Positions 11,207 to 24,105 of a DNA stretch of 64,000 nucleotides are shown here, in pieces. Numbering within the stretch: the stretch's first letter is position 1; the number at the start of each line of letters is the position of its first letter. Source of the DNA: Nematostella vectensis (taxonomy: Eukaryota; Cnidaria; Anthozoa; Actiniaria; Edwardsiidae); contig NC_064040.1 in assembly GCF_932526225.1 (NCBI RefSeq), positions 3,755,681 through 3,819,680 of the forward strand, written 5' to 3'. Under the pieces are notes generated by a model. It saw only the letters and a list, made by a program, of their open reading frames with translations, ran no database searches and was not told the origin of the DNA. The translations under genes were made by a program, and so were the position numbers.

Positions 11207-14200
11207 TTAGTCTTTAGCGTGTAACTCTGTGGGGTATTCATGTGGATATTTGGCAACATGGTCAACACACTCTTTGTATTGTTCCTGTAAATGGGGAGTA
11301 AACTCCTTATACACATCCAAAAAAAGTTCCTTCACTGGTGGCTTGAGGGCCTTCTCAGCATCTGCAAAAGCCTGCATGACTTGTAGGCGTGCTTCTTTCT
11401 TCCATTGCTGCTCCTGGTCTTGATCCCACCATCCCTTGTCCTCCATGTAGTACCTGATAAAAAAAACGCACAATCAAAGAAAACCATCATGCTATGTGTC
11501 CCTTGAGAATCAAGTGAGAGAAGAGACAAGCAAGCAGGCATTTAGATGGCCTGGTCAGCCATATTCTTTCCCTACTGTAGGGTTACTGGGGTATCATTAT
11601 TTATGCACATAAACAAGAATGTCACAGCTTTCATTAAATCCATTATTAGTTTTTTATTTATGCTTTTTTGCTCATTCATGTGGCACCCATGGACCATTGC
11701 GGGTTTTGACAAATGGATTCACCAAGTGCAACCTTTTTTGAAATGGGTGTATACCTCAGTCGTGATATGGGATGGTCTTCCTTATCCCAGTAATTAACTT
11801 CCTTCAGAGACCGGTAGACTGATGAATCATCACTAGTGCTGTGGTGGCCAATTCTGTAAGTCATAGCTTCCACCAATACAGGTCTGTTCTCATTGACGGC
11901 AATTTCCCTTGCTTTCTTAGTAACATTGTACACAGCAAAAATATCATTTCCATCAACACGGATAGCAAGCATTCCATAGCTCCTTCCCCTACAGGCTGAA
12001 AAGCAAAATGCAGAAATGCTTATGGACTCTATGTTCATTCTTTGTGTTTGCATGCTGAACATACTTATAGCAGGGCCGTAGCAGGGGATGGGGCACTGGG
12101 GGCATGTGCCCCCCCCCCCCAATATTTTCTAAAATTATAAGGAAATGACCAGTAGGAGCCTGGCTGTGCCCCCCCCCCCCCAATATTTTCTTAATGTTTC
12201 TGTATTGTGCCCCCCCCCCCCCCAAATCCTATGTGGCCTGCTACGGCTCTGTTAGAGTCAACCATTTGTAGCAATAGAGCAAGGTTACCAAATGAGGGTC
12301 TCCTGGGATGACTAAGGGTAGCAAGATAAGATTGGTTACATATTTAAGGTTTGTTAGGAACTACTGAACTCACCAATGCCGTCACCTGTATTGTTCACAT
12401 ATTGGGGTTGAGATTGCATATCCATTATTATTTGTTAGGAACCACTGAACTCACCAATGCCGTCACCTGTATTGTTCACATATTGGGGTTGAGATTGCAT
12501 ATCCATTATTATTTGTTAGGAACCACTGAACTCACCAATGCCGTCACCTGTATTGTTCACATATTGGGGTTGAGATTGCATATCCATTATTATTTGTTAG
12601 GAACCACTGAACTCACCAATGCCGTCACCTGTATTGTTCACATATTGGGGTTGAGATTGCATATCCATTATTATTTGTTAGGAACTTCTGAACTCACCAA
12701 TGCCATCACCTCTGTATTGTTCACGTGTTGGGGTTGAGATTGCATATCCATTATTTCGGCTATAGAGAAAAAGCATTGTTAACTCTAGGAAACTAAAGAC
12801 AAAACAGTCATGGCCATGGACTCAAAAGAATCATTTGGTGCTATACAAGTCTACATGCCAAGAAGAATGGAAATAGTGAATTTGATAATACCCTTCTTCC
12901 TATAGGTTTCTGTGTTGCTTGCTTCCCTTTTTTCAACATAGATTGGGAACAAAGTGACATGGAAACCACTGTGATAGAGGGTAGTCTTTTAAGTGAGCAT
13001 GCTCAAGGATCCAGCGTACTTTGCAGGCACTTCCAAAGGTCACTACCACAGAAGAGCTGCTGGAAAAGCTTATAACAATTTTGAGTTCCAAAACGCTGAG
13101 AGCTGCTGTGCTGTTATTGGGCCTTTTTTAGGTGTAAAAAAAGGCCCAATCACAACACAGCAGTGTTTACTTGTAGATCTTAATTTTAGCACTGCTTGCA
13201 TTGCTGACAAATGCTTTGCCTGTTTAATGGATCAAGTTACATTGTGTGTTGTACGATAAGAGAAACTCTTAGCCAGAACAATTGCTTGTGATACAGTCTT
13301 GTTTAGTGGGAAAAAGCGATATCTTTGCTTACTGACAGGCTCTGGTAAAAGTATTTCAAATCTTGCCACTTCTTTCAAAGAAGCCTGCAAAATTGATCGT
13401 CCAACTGCAAGCGAAGAAGCTCCAACTGCTTGGAGATTAAATCTATATAAAATGTGAAAATAATATAAAATATATGAAAATAATGTAAACAAAGGATAAG
13501 TTTTCCACATTTTGTCTACAACAGCATTTCTTCCCAAAAAGTTCAAACTAATAAAAAATAGACATCTATTTAGTGCGTATTGACCAAAAAAGAACATATT
13601 TCTGACATCCCATTTTGGTATCTCGAAGAAAGAAACTGTATTTTATTCCGTCACAATAATTTAGATTTCATCGGCTGTCAGTTTTAAATTGGCTTAAGCT
13701 TCCGACGTGTCGCGTCCCCAGTAGTCTTACTAGGAAACTTTTCCAGTGGCTCTTCTATGGTAGTGGCCTTTGGCAGTGCCCGCGAAGTACTCTGGATGCA
13801 TGTCAAGTGAGTAAACAGAATATTGAGTGGAAAAGATAACAGAAACTATACGCACCAGAAAAATATTACAGGGGCATCTAGAGTTGCGGCAAAGTTGAAA
13901 GCAGAGTGAGCATCACCCTCACTGGCTGCACCATCACCAAAATAACACATAACGCAGTTACCCTTCCCTTGCCTCTTGAGGGCATATGCAGCACCTGAAG
14001 CTAAATTATCAACAGGGCAGTAAGTACAGCAATTATAGCTATCGATAGAGCAGTACCACAGTTATAGCTGAATTGACTGAATACAGTGTTTTTTTTATAA
14101 AATGCCGTAATGATACTGATATGAAAAATTGACCCAACAACATCGACTCAATACAGGACAGTGATGTCAGCCTCTAAAGGCGAAAAAACTTCACAAAGCT

Positions 14201-15661
14201 ATTCAGTATAAAACAACAGAGACTCAACTTCATCTCCATAATTTCCCTTTAGTAAAACATACAGTATCTTAACACTAACCTTGTGGCATCTGAGTTGCTA
14301 GTGTTGAAGAAATTGTCACGAAATTCAACTCTTTAGAGCCATAATGTACAGGCATTTGCCGTCCTTTCCCAGCATCATGCTGGTTAGCATAGCATTGGTT
14401 CATGAAATCAGCTAGTGTGAACCCCCTCCACATAAGCACCCCAGCCTCTCGGTACTGCCCCATAATGAGATCCTCCATCTCGAGGGCTGCAGCACTGCCG
14501 AAATGAGTTGCTTCTTCACCATAATTTGTCATGTAAAAGGAGATGCGGCCCTGTCGCTGAGACTCATACAGGATGCGGTCCATGGTATTTAGAAGTGTCA
14601 TTTTCTTGTACATGTCAACAATGGTCCCCTCTGGAAGCTAAAATAATGACAAAAATAATTCAAACATAGAATAAGTCTTCTTGCTTTTTGTTAATCAGGA
14701 AACTAAAATCTCCAATTTCACTCATTGAGTGGCATTCCATGTTGTCTCTGCAGGCCTGAAGCCAGGATTTTGAGTGTGGGGGTGGAGTCTGTTTACCCAT
14801 TTAGCAGACCATTTTTTCTTAGGTGACTCGCCCTAGCTCGCAGTGGTACTTTATTTTCATACATGAGAGCGGACCTTCCAGTTGAGTCCCTGAACCCCCT
14901 TGGATACAGGCCTGCTCTGCCAGTTGAAGCTTGTAAACTGGATGACATTGTCTTTTACCTTGCATAGGTTGTCAAAGTTTCCAAAAAAAGGCACCCTTTA
15001 AGCAAACGGTCTGTCTGTCTGGTATAAAATGCTGCAGATGAGGATGGATATCTCTTCTCGTCTATCTATCAGTCTGGACGTCTGTCTGCTTCCCTTTCTG
15101 TCAGTGTCTATCTGCTTATTGTTTTGTCTGTCTGCTTTTCTTTCTACCTCGTCATCTAATCCCTCTTAGGTTCGATCATTGTTTATTATTGTCTGTCAAA
15201 GAGCTTATTCAATACACAGATTTAAAAAGTTACGGATATAAATGGCTACTTATATTTTCCGAAGTCGTTTATGATACTTACTAAGTAAGTACAGTACGTC
15301 ACCTTTGGATCGTGGCTATCGATGATGATTTTCCCTTGTCTGTCCATGACACGATACACTGGAATGATCCCTTGCGGATCCATTGGGTCTACAAACTCCA
15401 GCTTCTCCGTGAACGAGCAATTCATGGCACCAGGGTAGCGTGGTTTGTCTTTAAAGATATTCTCCGTCGAGTCGGAAGAAATGAACTATTGAAAAATACA
15501 ACAGTCAAAACATTAATGCCCTGATGTTTTTTCGTGATACAATCCTCTTTCTTCAACCTTACTCTCGTTAGGGTTTTGATGCAGGTAAACCATCGCTGCC
15601 GTGCGATTTGTGCGACATTTCTATGTACTAGGGGTCTCAGAAGCCACGTCGTGGAAGCCAT
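11207..15661 (-). CDS. BCKDHA: Branched-chain 2-oxo acid dehydrogenase E1 alpha subunit
   Basis: Seven exons, minus strand: 15661-15563, 15485-15303, 14637-14280, 14000-13856, 12759-12698, 11995-11755, 11453-11207; 444 aa against 445 in man. With E1 beta it decarboxylates the 2-oxo acids of Leu, Ile and Val in the mitochondrial matrix using thiamine diphosphate. Residues 1-33 are a basic, acid-free targeting leader. The thiamine-diphosphate motif runs from GDGAASEGD (235-243) to CRNNG (262-266). The phosphorylation loop [13 protein letters not shown] is intact; by alignment Ser335 and Ser345 match the two kinase-regulated serines of mammals, so control by BCKD kinase is likely conserved. The 62-nt fifth exon sits at the upstream end of an 81-bp tandem array made from itself. 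Head to head with EXOSC5. Confidence 0.96.
12071..12251. mobile_element. Small poly-C inverted-repeat element (MITE-like)
   Basis: Begins CAGGGCCGTAGCAGG and ends with the near-reverse complement CCTGCTACGGCTCTG. The interior has three poly-C runs each followed by AATATTTTCT-like or AAATCC sequence. Related copies are at about 38480-38592 and inside 44694-45030. In the intron between BCKDHA exons 5 and 6. Confidence 0.72.
12351..12759 (-). repeat. 81-bp array of BCKDHA exon 5 copies
   Basis: Five units with starts exactly 81 bp apart (12351, 12432, 12513, 12594, 12675 on the plus strand). The unit at the right end is the functional exon 5 (acceptor TATAG at 12764-12760, exon 12759-12698, donor GTGAGT). 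The four units downstream in transcript direction carry the last ~50 bases of the exon (encoding NNGYAISTP), the donor GTGAGTTC, and a linker. They lack the acceptor and all share a 2-base loss that breaks the frame. They are nearly identical to each other, so they probably spread after that deletion. Confidence 0.93.
13103..13163. repeat. Long near-perfect hairpin in BCKDHA intron 4
   Basis: Arms CTGCTGTGCTGTTATTGGGC at left and its near-complement ending CACAACACAGCAG at right, about 27 bp each, around a short GGTG-type loop. It lies inside an interspersed repeat starting near 13005 (ATCCAGCGTACTTTGC), which recurs at about 38095. Likely the centre of a foldback element. The minus-strand open frame at 13232-13597 is not part of BCKDHA. 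Confidence 0.7.
14753..14925. mobile_element. Interspersed repeat, copy A
   Basis: Shares AGCCAGGATTTTGA, TTTACCCATTTAG, CTAGCTC and GAGCGGACCTTCCAGT blocks, in the same order, with 58266-58495. It ends near a GGCC-type terminus (ATACAGGCCTGCT). Probably a degenerate member of the poly-G inverted-repeat family; in BCKDHA intron 2. Confidence 0.65.
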
Positions 15662-15949
15662 CTTGGGTAGAGCGTGCAAAATTGTGACGAATGACTCTAT
15701 AATCAGGGGTAGGGTAAAATCAATTTTGTTCTTGATACTAAAAAAATACAAAATAGATCGTCATTGTATACTAGAATTGTGTAGGATATATTTTTCTAAC
15801 GCTCTGTGTGCTGCTTATTATATATTTTTGGTAACTAATGCTACGCTTTATTTTCTGTATGTAATCAAAAATCCTTTTTACCCTCCCCTGCTATGTAATC
15901 GTAGTTGAACTGTTTACTTGAGCCCACGATAATTGCGGTCTCGAGCATC
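15662..15949. promoter_or_regulatory. Shared divergent promoter, BCKDHA / EXOSC5
   Basis: 288 bp between the two start codons. Both ATGs sit in AAGATGGCTTCC / ATCATGGCGGCG contexts that resemble YY1-type sites overlapping the start codon, common in TATA-less housekeeping promoters. Open frames crossing this stretch have no family resemblance. Confidence 0.55.
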
Positions 15950-18837
15950 ATGGCGGCGCAAGATAACACGCGCCCTCTTCAAACCTGCGAGCTGCGAGCC
16001 ATGTTTTGCGAACACGGCCTTCTTGATAAAGCGGATGGCTCTTCAAAGTTTGCCCAAGGTAGCACCGCTCATTTTTCGAATGCGTTTTATTTTGTTTTGC
16101 TCAATTTACATATCAGCATTGATGTCTGTTTTGGAAGGTGACACACAAGTGATGGCTGCCGCGTATGGCCCTGTCGAGGTCAAGCTTAACAAGGAACTGA
16201 TTGACAGGGCTACACTTGAGGTGATCTTCAGACCAAAAATTGGTATCCCAGGTATGGTGTTTATTTCCAACCACTTTATACCACTGTGTATAACCACTGT
16301 ATACCAATGAAATACATGTTTCAACTTATTGTCATTTCGATAAGTGGCGTCCCTTGTCTGAATGTCTTGAACAGGTTGCTCTGAAAAGCTTGTAGAAGGG
16401 ATAATCCGGAACAGCTGTGAACCGATCGTGTTAACAGCACTACACCCAAGGGCTTCACTTACAATAGTTGTTCAAGTTGTACAGAATAGCGGTTCAGTAT
16501 CCTTTTGACTGTAATGAGGGAACAGTGCCTTTGGGGTCTTAGAAACTAAGATCTTTTCTATTCATTAATCATCTTTATTAGTACACACAATTGCCATCAC
16601 CACCACTATCATCATCAACCAAAATCATCATAATTATCACCATCATCTCAACCACCACCACCATCCTCATCACAACCACCATCATCATAACCATCACCAC
16701 CACCATCCTTATCATCATTATCACAACCACCATCATCATCCTTATCATCATCATCACAACCACCATCATCATCCTTATCATCATCATCACAACCACCATC
16801 ATCATCCTTATCATCACAACCACCACCATCATCCTTATCATCATCATCATCACAACCACCATCATCATCCTTATCATTATCATCTTAACCACATTCATCA
16901 TCCTTGTCATCATCATCACAACCACCACCATCATCCTTATCATCATCATCAAAACCACCATCATCATCCTTATCATCATCACAATCGCCATCATCATCAC
17001 AACCACTACCATCATCATCACAACCACCATCATCATCCTTATCATCATCATCACAACCACCATCATCATCATAACCACCACCATCATTCTCGTCATAATT
17101 ATCACCCATCTTCATTATAATTATTACTGCCATCATCATCACAACCACCACCATCTTCATAACCACCACCATCATCACAACCACCACCATCTTCATAAGC
17201 ACCGCCATCATCATCACAACCACCACCATCTTCATAAGCACCACCATCATCTCCCTCACCATAGTCACTGTCGTCATCAACATCATAAAGTCATCATCAA
17301 CATCATAAAGTCATCATCATTAATCATAGTTCCTTGCCATCCTTGGATCTTGCGAAGGTTGTGCCTTAATATGCATCCTTCCAGCTGTTATCTTGTGCTG
17401 TGAATGCTGCATGCCTGGCGATGATGGACGCTGGCTTTCCTATGAGGTGTATGATGTGTGGCATCACATGCGCCATCACTGAGCAGGATGAGCTCGTTCT
17501 AGACCCTACCCTTGAGCAGGAAAGGAAAGCCACCGCTGTCCTGACTTTTGTTTTTGACAGTGTGAATCAAAACCTGTTAACTTCTTCCACAAAGGGAAGC
17601 TTTGATGTAGACCAGGTTAGTCTTTAGGTTAATTGTCCCCCTTACCCCCTTGGTAAACAACTAATACATAAACGATATGCCCAAAACCATCAAAAACAGT
17701 TTTAAGTTTGTATGCTATGGCAAAGTTGCCTGTCTGTTGTAGTGGTGGAAATGTAACAGACACAGCATTACAAGCCAGCATTTTACTGAAAATTATTTCT
17801 TGAGAAAACTAAAGTGGGATTCTTTGGTCAGTTCCCATTATTGCCATCAGATCTGCCCCTGACCAATTCTCTTTTAGTGGTTTCAAACGATTTTAGACAG
17901 GTTGATGGAGCTAATGTACCCCACAACTCCTTGTTTTATTTTTATGTAATTATCTCCTTATGATATTTTTATTTCCTGACAATCAATAATCTTTTTTTTT
18001 CAAGTATAACAAATGTCTTGCTGCAAGCAAAGCTGCTATGGGAAACATCCTAGCGTTTTACAGACAGTCAGTTGAGAGGAAACTCTCGAAGGTGAGTGAA
18101 GCACTGATTCTTTTATCTTTCACATGACAACATTATGTACAGTATGCCTTCAATACAACATAGCTGTCAACTCATCTGCATTAGGCTGGTGTCACAAGAT
18201 TTTGGACCTCATCGCAAGCCTAATTTTTGTGAGAATGTTCATACATTCTCTGTATTCACCCGCATTGGCTCTCTTGTTTTTTTTTAACATATTTACTGTT
18301 TTTCACCCAATTTCACAAGATTCCTGTCCAAGTTGGGTTGACAGCTATGATACAACCACTTTCCATCTATGCTCTTCAGTTGTCGTTAGAGTAATACATT
18401 TTCAAATTCATGAGGAATCATAAGGTTGTAAAATGTTGGAGGTTTTGCTCAAGTCTAACAAAAAAAAAAAAAGATTATATACAAAGGGCCTGTACAGTTT
18501 CAAAGTTTGAGTAAACATACAGCCGGTGCCAAAACCTTCTGTTATTTCTAATTGAAATTGATTTTCATTACATTTCAATCCTCTTTGAGATAAACATATA
18601 TCACAACATTGTATTTACCAGACAGATCAGCAATCATTTTATGTACCTTGCTGGTTAGTTTGATGATGCATGATTTATTTGAGCTTTCCTGGAATTATAA
18701 ATCACTCTTTAGCGTGTGTGAGCCCCTCTTAAACAAGCCTGGTTATCTTATCCATGGGTGGCTTTTATTTCCAGGATGCAAAATACACAGATATGATAAC
18801 AAATGCTGTCTCCAGCGAGGCTGAAACAGTGAGTTAG
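15950..18837 (+). CDS. EXOSC5: Exosome core subunit RRP46 (EXOSC5)
   Basis: Six exons: 15950-16058, 16138-16251, 16375-16496, 17385-17615, 18005-18091, 18775-18837; 241 aa against 235 in man. It is an RNase PH-fold protein, one of six ring subunits of the RNA exosome in nucleus and cytoplasm; animal ring subunits are structural rather than catalytic. Family blocks are [81 protein letters not shown] and TSSTKGSFD. Start chosen as the ATG giving a frame through exon 1 with the RNase PH N-terminus 13 codons later. Intron 3 is mostly a trinucleotide microsatellite. AATAAA occurs only 20 bp after the stop codon (18858). Divergent with BCKDHA, convergent with the arginase. Confidence 0.95.
16590..17310 (+). 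repeat. ATC/CAT trinucleotide microsatellite in EXOSC5 intron 3
   Basis: About 720 bp of imperfect CAT/ATC repeats interrupted by ACC, CTT and AAC triplets, showing a higher-order ATCATCATCCTTATC rhythm of about 30 bp. It fills most of the 888-bp intron but does not touch either splice site. The long low-complexity open frames on both strands (poly-Ile/Thr, poly-Met/Val, poly-Asp) are by-products. Confidence 0.95.
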
Positions 18838-19910
18838 TAAGAACATAGTAAACAAGGAATAAATTATTGTACCCCATAGAAGGGTAGGCAAGCTTTACTT
18901 TGGAACTCAAAGTTATGCCTTCATCTGGACACTACTACAGTAAACAATGATTGGCATAGTGTCATGTTTATCATGTACTTCAATCATCAATGTCCAAAAC
19001 TCCTGGTTTCTTCACTGATAGGAATTAAGGTGAAGATATACAAACAGTATATTAAACATTAGTGAAATGCTAGCTGTATTTGGAAATAAAAAGGTATGAC
19101 ATCAGCTACAGTACAGTAACTCAGATGAATGTCAAGGCTTTGTAATATTAGCCAAAAGAAAGATAAAAAAAATTGGATGATGAATTATTCTGTAAATTGA
19201 TATTTTTGGGTTTTGGTTGTGTATATATTTGGTATTATATATAGCAATTAATCATCCACATACTAAGCATTTTACTATTATTTTCAATATTAAAGCTCTC
19301 TTTGAACTGAGGACTATGTTGTAGTGCAATAACCCTGATACAAAGTACACTCATTAAAAATTAGTTTGTACTTGAGAATCCCTGTATAAATGGGTGAATC
19401 CTCATATCTGAAATAGATTGTTTAACTGTCTACAGGAAGATAAATAAGAATGTTCAACTGCTGCCTTTTGTTTTTATGCTTATTTGCGTATTTTTTTGAT
19501 ACCCATGAAACACCGGTTGGTACAATATGTGGATTCTCTGAGTGCGGCCTTATTTGAAATAGGTCTATGCTGAACAAATATTTACATTCTACAAAACTAC
19601 AACACAGAATGTGAACTGTAACTACTTGTAAAGTCTGTTTTGGGGAGAACTAGTCTAGCTGCAACACGCTTGACCTGACAATGTATTGAAACAGATCAAT
19701 CTGTGATCAGTGATTCAGTGATTTCTTATTATTTACAAAATGTTAACATGTTGCATTTTTACTTTCTTTCATTTGTTGGAAGGTATGTTTAAAACTTTTA
19801 GCTGCATTGGTGCTAGGGTAACTATTCAAGGTATATGGCTTAAGATATAAAAAATGGCTTGGTTATTATTATTGTAAAAAATTTGCTTGGGATGAGCTAC
19901 ATCGGTCAGA
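18838..19910. other. Convergent intergenic gap EXOSC5 / arginase
   Basis: A+T-rich sequence holding the 3' UTRs of both converging genes; AATAAA at 18858 fits EXOSC5. No repeats, inverted termini or gene fragments stood out. Confidence 0.5.
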
Positions 19911-22900
19911 TCATTGGTAGAAGTTTTTGATCATTTGATTGTAAGGAATAAGTTTTTCCTTTGGGATTTCTCTTCTCTTGCCCAGTAATGTCTCTAATAA
20001 TGATAGTGCCGTCTCTGCTGTTTGTCTGGCCTCTTTCTCTGTTCCTAAAGTCGGATTCACCTCCACCAGGTCTATGGCTTGGAGTAAACCTACCAAGAGA
20101 ATCAGGAATGTCTAAAATACAAATTTCCCTGATGATGGTATTATGCTTATGTACCCTTTCCATCTTGTGGTTGCAGAAGTGTCTTAGTTCTGCCCAGAGT
20201 AACGACAGGTAAAATTATATTATACTTAGTGTATTGTAGATCAAAGCAGCTGATTTTGTTATTTTAGTATTATAATTGCTGACTTAATCTAATAGGAATA
20301 TTTTGTTAACAATTCTTTCATTCTGACTGTAATGACTGTCAGTAATGGCTAAGATAACATTCACAGTGACATATGAAATTGGTATTCGCTGATAACTAAC
20401 GCAACAAACCTGTTTGTGAAAGGAGCTGACAGATGTAATGTCCTTCACTATTTGATAGGCCTCCTCTCACTAAAATAAAGAAAGTGAAATCAGTGCTATT
20501 AAGAGTAAGTGGGACCATTCTCACATCCGCTATCGGTTGATCCTGGCATACCTTTAGTACCAGTACTAGGTGCAAGGTGATCTGGGTCCATAGCATCAAT
20601 ATCAAAGCTCACATGTATGGGAAATTCACGACTGCAAAAACAAAAGTGGAGGGGGGAGTTAGGTAGTGGGGGTTGTGAATCACTGGGAGAAAGGGAATCA
20701 GTGAACCACTGGGTAGATGTGATTTCATGGGGAAGGTGTGAACCAGTTGGGGGGGGGGGGGGGGGTGTAAATAAGTACCAGGGAGGGAATCATTCTGGAG
20801 TTGAATCGGCAGGTCAAATGTGAGTCAGTTGGGTGGATATGAATCAGTGGGGTTGATGAGAGTCATGATACAAATCTTTAAAATCCTTACTTTGGGTTGA
20901 TGGCATCTAGAGCCTTCTCCATTGTTGCTTCAATACCAATCTCATCAATGTCTTCAATTGTAAATGCTGTCACTCCTATTTCATTTAGGAGTTGCCTGAA
21001 ATAGATATGAAGGTATTTTTACTGTGCAGATAATCATTCATTTTTAATACAGGCAGACATGCCCTCAGCCCCGTTCCTTACTAGATCTAAAAACGTGAGG
21101 ACATTTTACCTCACATTTTATGTCTAACATATTGATTCCCCCTTAAGGGGTCCAAAGCCCATGCCGTTATCATACTTACGCCTCCTGAGGTTCAACATCT
21201 CGAAGTCCAATATACGCCAGCTTATTTGGGTCCAAGCTATAAGTAAAAAAATACAAACATATTTTATGGGATGTTCATAATGCTGACGGAAGGGAATTTG
21301 ATGCTTACCAGGGATTCACCCACTCATAACCAGGAACAACAGGGAACTGAAATCAGAGAAAAATTAAAAACAGGAGAACATTGATAAAGAGCGGAGACCA
21401 GAATAGATGTGGAGGCTGCATGACGTTGAGTCAATATAATGCCCATCTTAAAGCCGTATTGTCACCGCATGGCTGACAAAAACCTCAAGAGACAAAAAAA
21501 ATCTATTAGAATCTGTGCCATTTAACAGGCCATCCTCTCTAAATTATCAATCACATTCTCAAAGAAACTTCCAATAAACACACTTTCACCATTTGAAATA
21601 TTTTTCGCATTTTCCATTATAAGTCATCAGAGATTGTTACATTACTGCCCGGAAGTAAACTGGTGACAATGCGGCTTCAAGACACAAAGGTACATCATGT
21701 ACTTTACCTCTGGTATGCCCTTTAGTAACCAAGATATTGGCATGCCATGGACATTGCCGGTGGTTGTGATTAAAGGGGAATTTAGATCAGCATGGGCATC
21801 CACCTGTGAATAGAATAAACTTTTGGTCATAAAAAAAACAATAATAAACTTCCCATCAAATTCACTACCATCTTTCCCTTGTTCTTTGTAGTCAGACTTG
21901 AGATCTGTTTGTACTTTACCACCTTTTGCTATTCAGTTAAATCCATCTCTCCTCTGTAACCTGTACAGTGGAGGGGGGCGCCCGGATCCATTCCTTTTTC
22001 ATTTTCACTATAGTACTGTATCAAGCTCATCTTATAATAAATACCAAAAGCCCTAATAGTTGTATTCACAAATCAGAAGAATGAATACAATAAAACTGCC
22101 CTGAGAAAGTCTTATAAAGACTAAAATTTGGCAGTCGAATTCCAGTTTTTGGTGTAATAAGCTCATCTTAGAAATTGCTTAGATGGTCAAGAAATAGTGT
22201 TTTTTTGTTTCGTGATGGGGTTTCTACAGGTTCTTTGTTGAAATTTTATTTACTGTACTCACCCATATGACACATGTGTTATTATCAAATTTCCAACTTC
22301 CAAATACTGTACCAGTAGCAATGCTGTAGAATTTAAAAAAATTGTCAGAATTTAGTCATCACTCATCAAGGAATTTACTTGCATTACATAAATATGAAAG
22401 AATGCTGTCACTCAGGATTTAAAAAAATTAACCCATCTTGGATGTAAAGTGGATGATAATAATAATAATCAGCAATCTCTTATCACCATCAATGATGATG
22501 ATGATGATGATGGCAAACCTGGTTGTCACATCCAAAGAAACATTCGGGTTTAAATGGGTACACTTTTGCTGTTTTTTTTTTTTTAATAGATGGGGGTATA
22601 GGCAAGACATCACCACTTTTTTCAGAACTCTACCAGCAAAGATAGCTTATGAAAATTTTTAAGATCTCTGCATGCATGTGTAACAAATGTGTACATATGT
22701 AAAAGGCACTCTTTTCTTGTATACACTGCAGTGCACTGCTCTTGTTACACAAAGTTGCCGTCCTGTAAGAATTTATTTTATTTTATTCTTAATTGTTATC
22801 CATATATAGTTTATACATAATTTTATATTCTTATAATTTTTATTACTACCACTACTACTTTGTAAAAGTACCTGTGGTCACCTCCTACTGTGATGGCCAT

Positions 22901-24105
22901 TCTGTTATTGTTTAGGGCATTTAGCACAGCCTCAGAGGTCTAGAACAAATGAAATCATCTGAAAATGATCATTTTATTCCTAGAAATTATTTTTTCAGGG
23001 TTGTTTGATCTCCAACCAAACCTCTTCCCTTTCCCACTTATAAAAGAGTTATTGAACCTCAAATGTTATTGAGTACCTGAGTTATTCTTAAACGTTTTCA
23101 TTACCCCAGGTTATTAACCTAACAATTTGCAAGCAAACCTAACAATTTGCAAGCAAGCAATTGTAGAAAACACCACTAGCTTAACTGTCTTTCTCACCTA
23201 CCTGAGCTTGGAAATAACAAAAATTGTTAAGCACTGTAGCAGTTAAGCACTGAAGCAGCTTCATGTGTATGTTATACTTACTGCTTTTGCTACCCCGCCA
23301 CAGACCACAGGGTTCTTAACAACAGGGTTTGCTGAGTAGACAGCATCTATGTGATCAGTAACATTAGGTTCCACTTTCCCATGCTCATGCACTGTTAACC
23401 CTGAAAAAAAAAAACTAATCAACAGACACATTAAGTTAATCCCTGTTTAGAGGGTTACTTAGTGGGATATGGAACTTGGCCAAAAATAGAAGGATAAAAC
23501 TAACAAATGAATGGGCTTCAGAGTTACATCATAACTTAAAAATAAATGGTCATATCTTATAACTGTTTATCACTTGTTATTAATGCCTGGTCACTCAGAT
23601 TTTGGTAATGATACATGATAATTATTTATCAATTGATATCGCTTAGCAATTGATATTTTTATTATTTATTCGCCCCTAGAAATCTCAATTATGTTGATAG
23701 GGAAGGTGTTGTGTTTTGGGATAAAGCGTCGTATTTTTAATCTTGCACAAAACAAAGTTATTCTCGTCAAGTGAATTCATACGTGATATATAACCACGTT
23801 TTTAGTGGACCTACCTAAACTTTCAACTCGTGTTACAAGGCCTAATTCCTTGAGAAATTTTGGTGCTAACTCAACTCCTCCTTTAGGCTGCAAAATAAAT
23901 ATGAGTATTTTTTTTACGATGTTGTCGGTCTAGCGAAGATACGTTTTTTACTCGAACGTGTATAAGCGTTAACTCGAGTGTGTCATTCGAATGCGTTCCT
24001 TACCTGCCCTCCGCAAAATGGAACATCGATTATTTGAACAGAGTTTCCAAATCTATAACTAAGTCCTCTAGAAACGTAGAATATTGTTTTCAATTTGCTG
24101 AACAT
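19911..24105 (-). CDS. ARG: Arginase
   Basis: Twelve exons, minus strand: 24105-24004, 23887-23815, 23400-23282, 22939-22872, 22323-22263, 21803-21708, 21346-21309, 21236-21180, 20995-20891, 20631-20552, 20469-20410, 20089-19911; 345 aa, the normal arginase length. It hydrolyses arginine to ornithine and urea with a binuclear manganese centre. Metal ligands are in GGDHS (His120), DAHAD (Asp143, His145, Asp147) and SFDIDAMDP (Asp250, Asp252). [15 protein letters not shown] contains the substrate Asn and the general-acid His160, and EVNPTLG the conserved Glu296. The DLN...TGNVHG segment favours arginase over agmatinase. Residues 1-20 ([20 protein letters not shown]) lack acids and are basic, so a mitochondrial location as for ARG2 is likely but inferred. 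Vertebrate ARG1 and ARG2 cannot be told apart here. Confidence 0.95.
21448..21680. mobile_element. TTAA-flanked MITE in arginase intron 6
   Basis: Starts after TTAA at 21448-21451 with AGCCGTATTGTCACC and ends GGTGACAATGCGGCT at 21676, followed by TCAA, a mutated TTAA. The 225-bp body shares long blocks (AAACCTCAAGAGACAAAA, CTCAAAGAAACTTCCAATAA, GCCCGGAAGTAAACTGG) with the larger copy at 61908-62933, so both belong to one Kolobok/piggyBac-style family. Confidence 0.82.

Noticed and set aside
13232..13597. Minus-strand frame with [24 protein letters not shown] inside BCKDHA
   Set aside because: It lies wholly in the intron between exons 4 and 5; the flanking exons join in phase without it and no family was recognised. 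Probably part of the interspersed repeat starting near 13005.
16578..17403. Long Met/Val-, Asp- or Ile/Thr-rich open frames near EXOSC5 exon 4
   Set aside because: Translation of a trinucleotide microsatellite; no family resemblance and intronic position.
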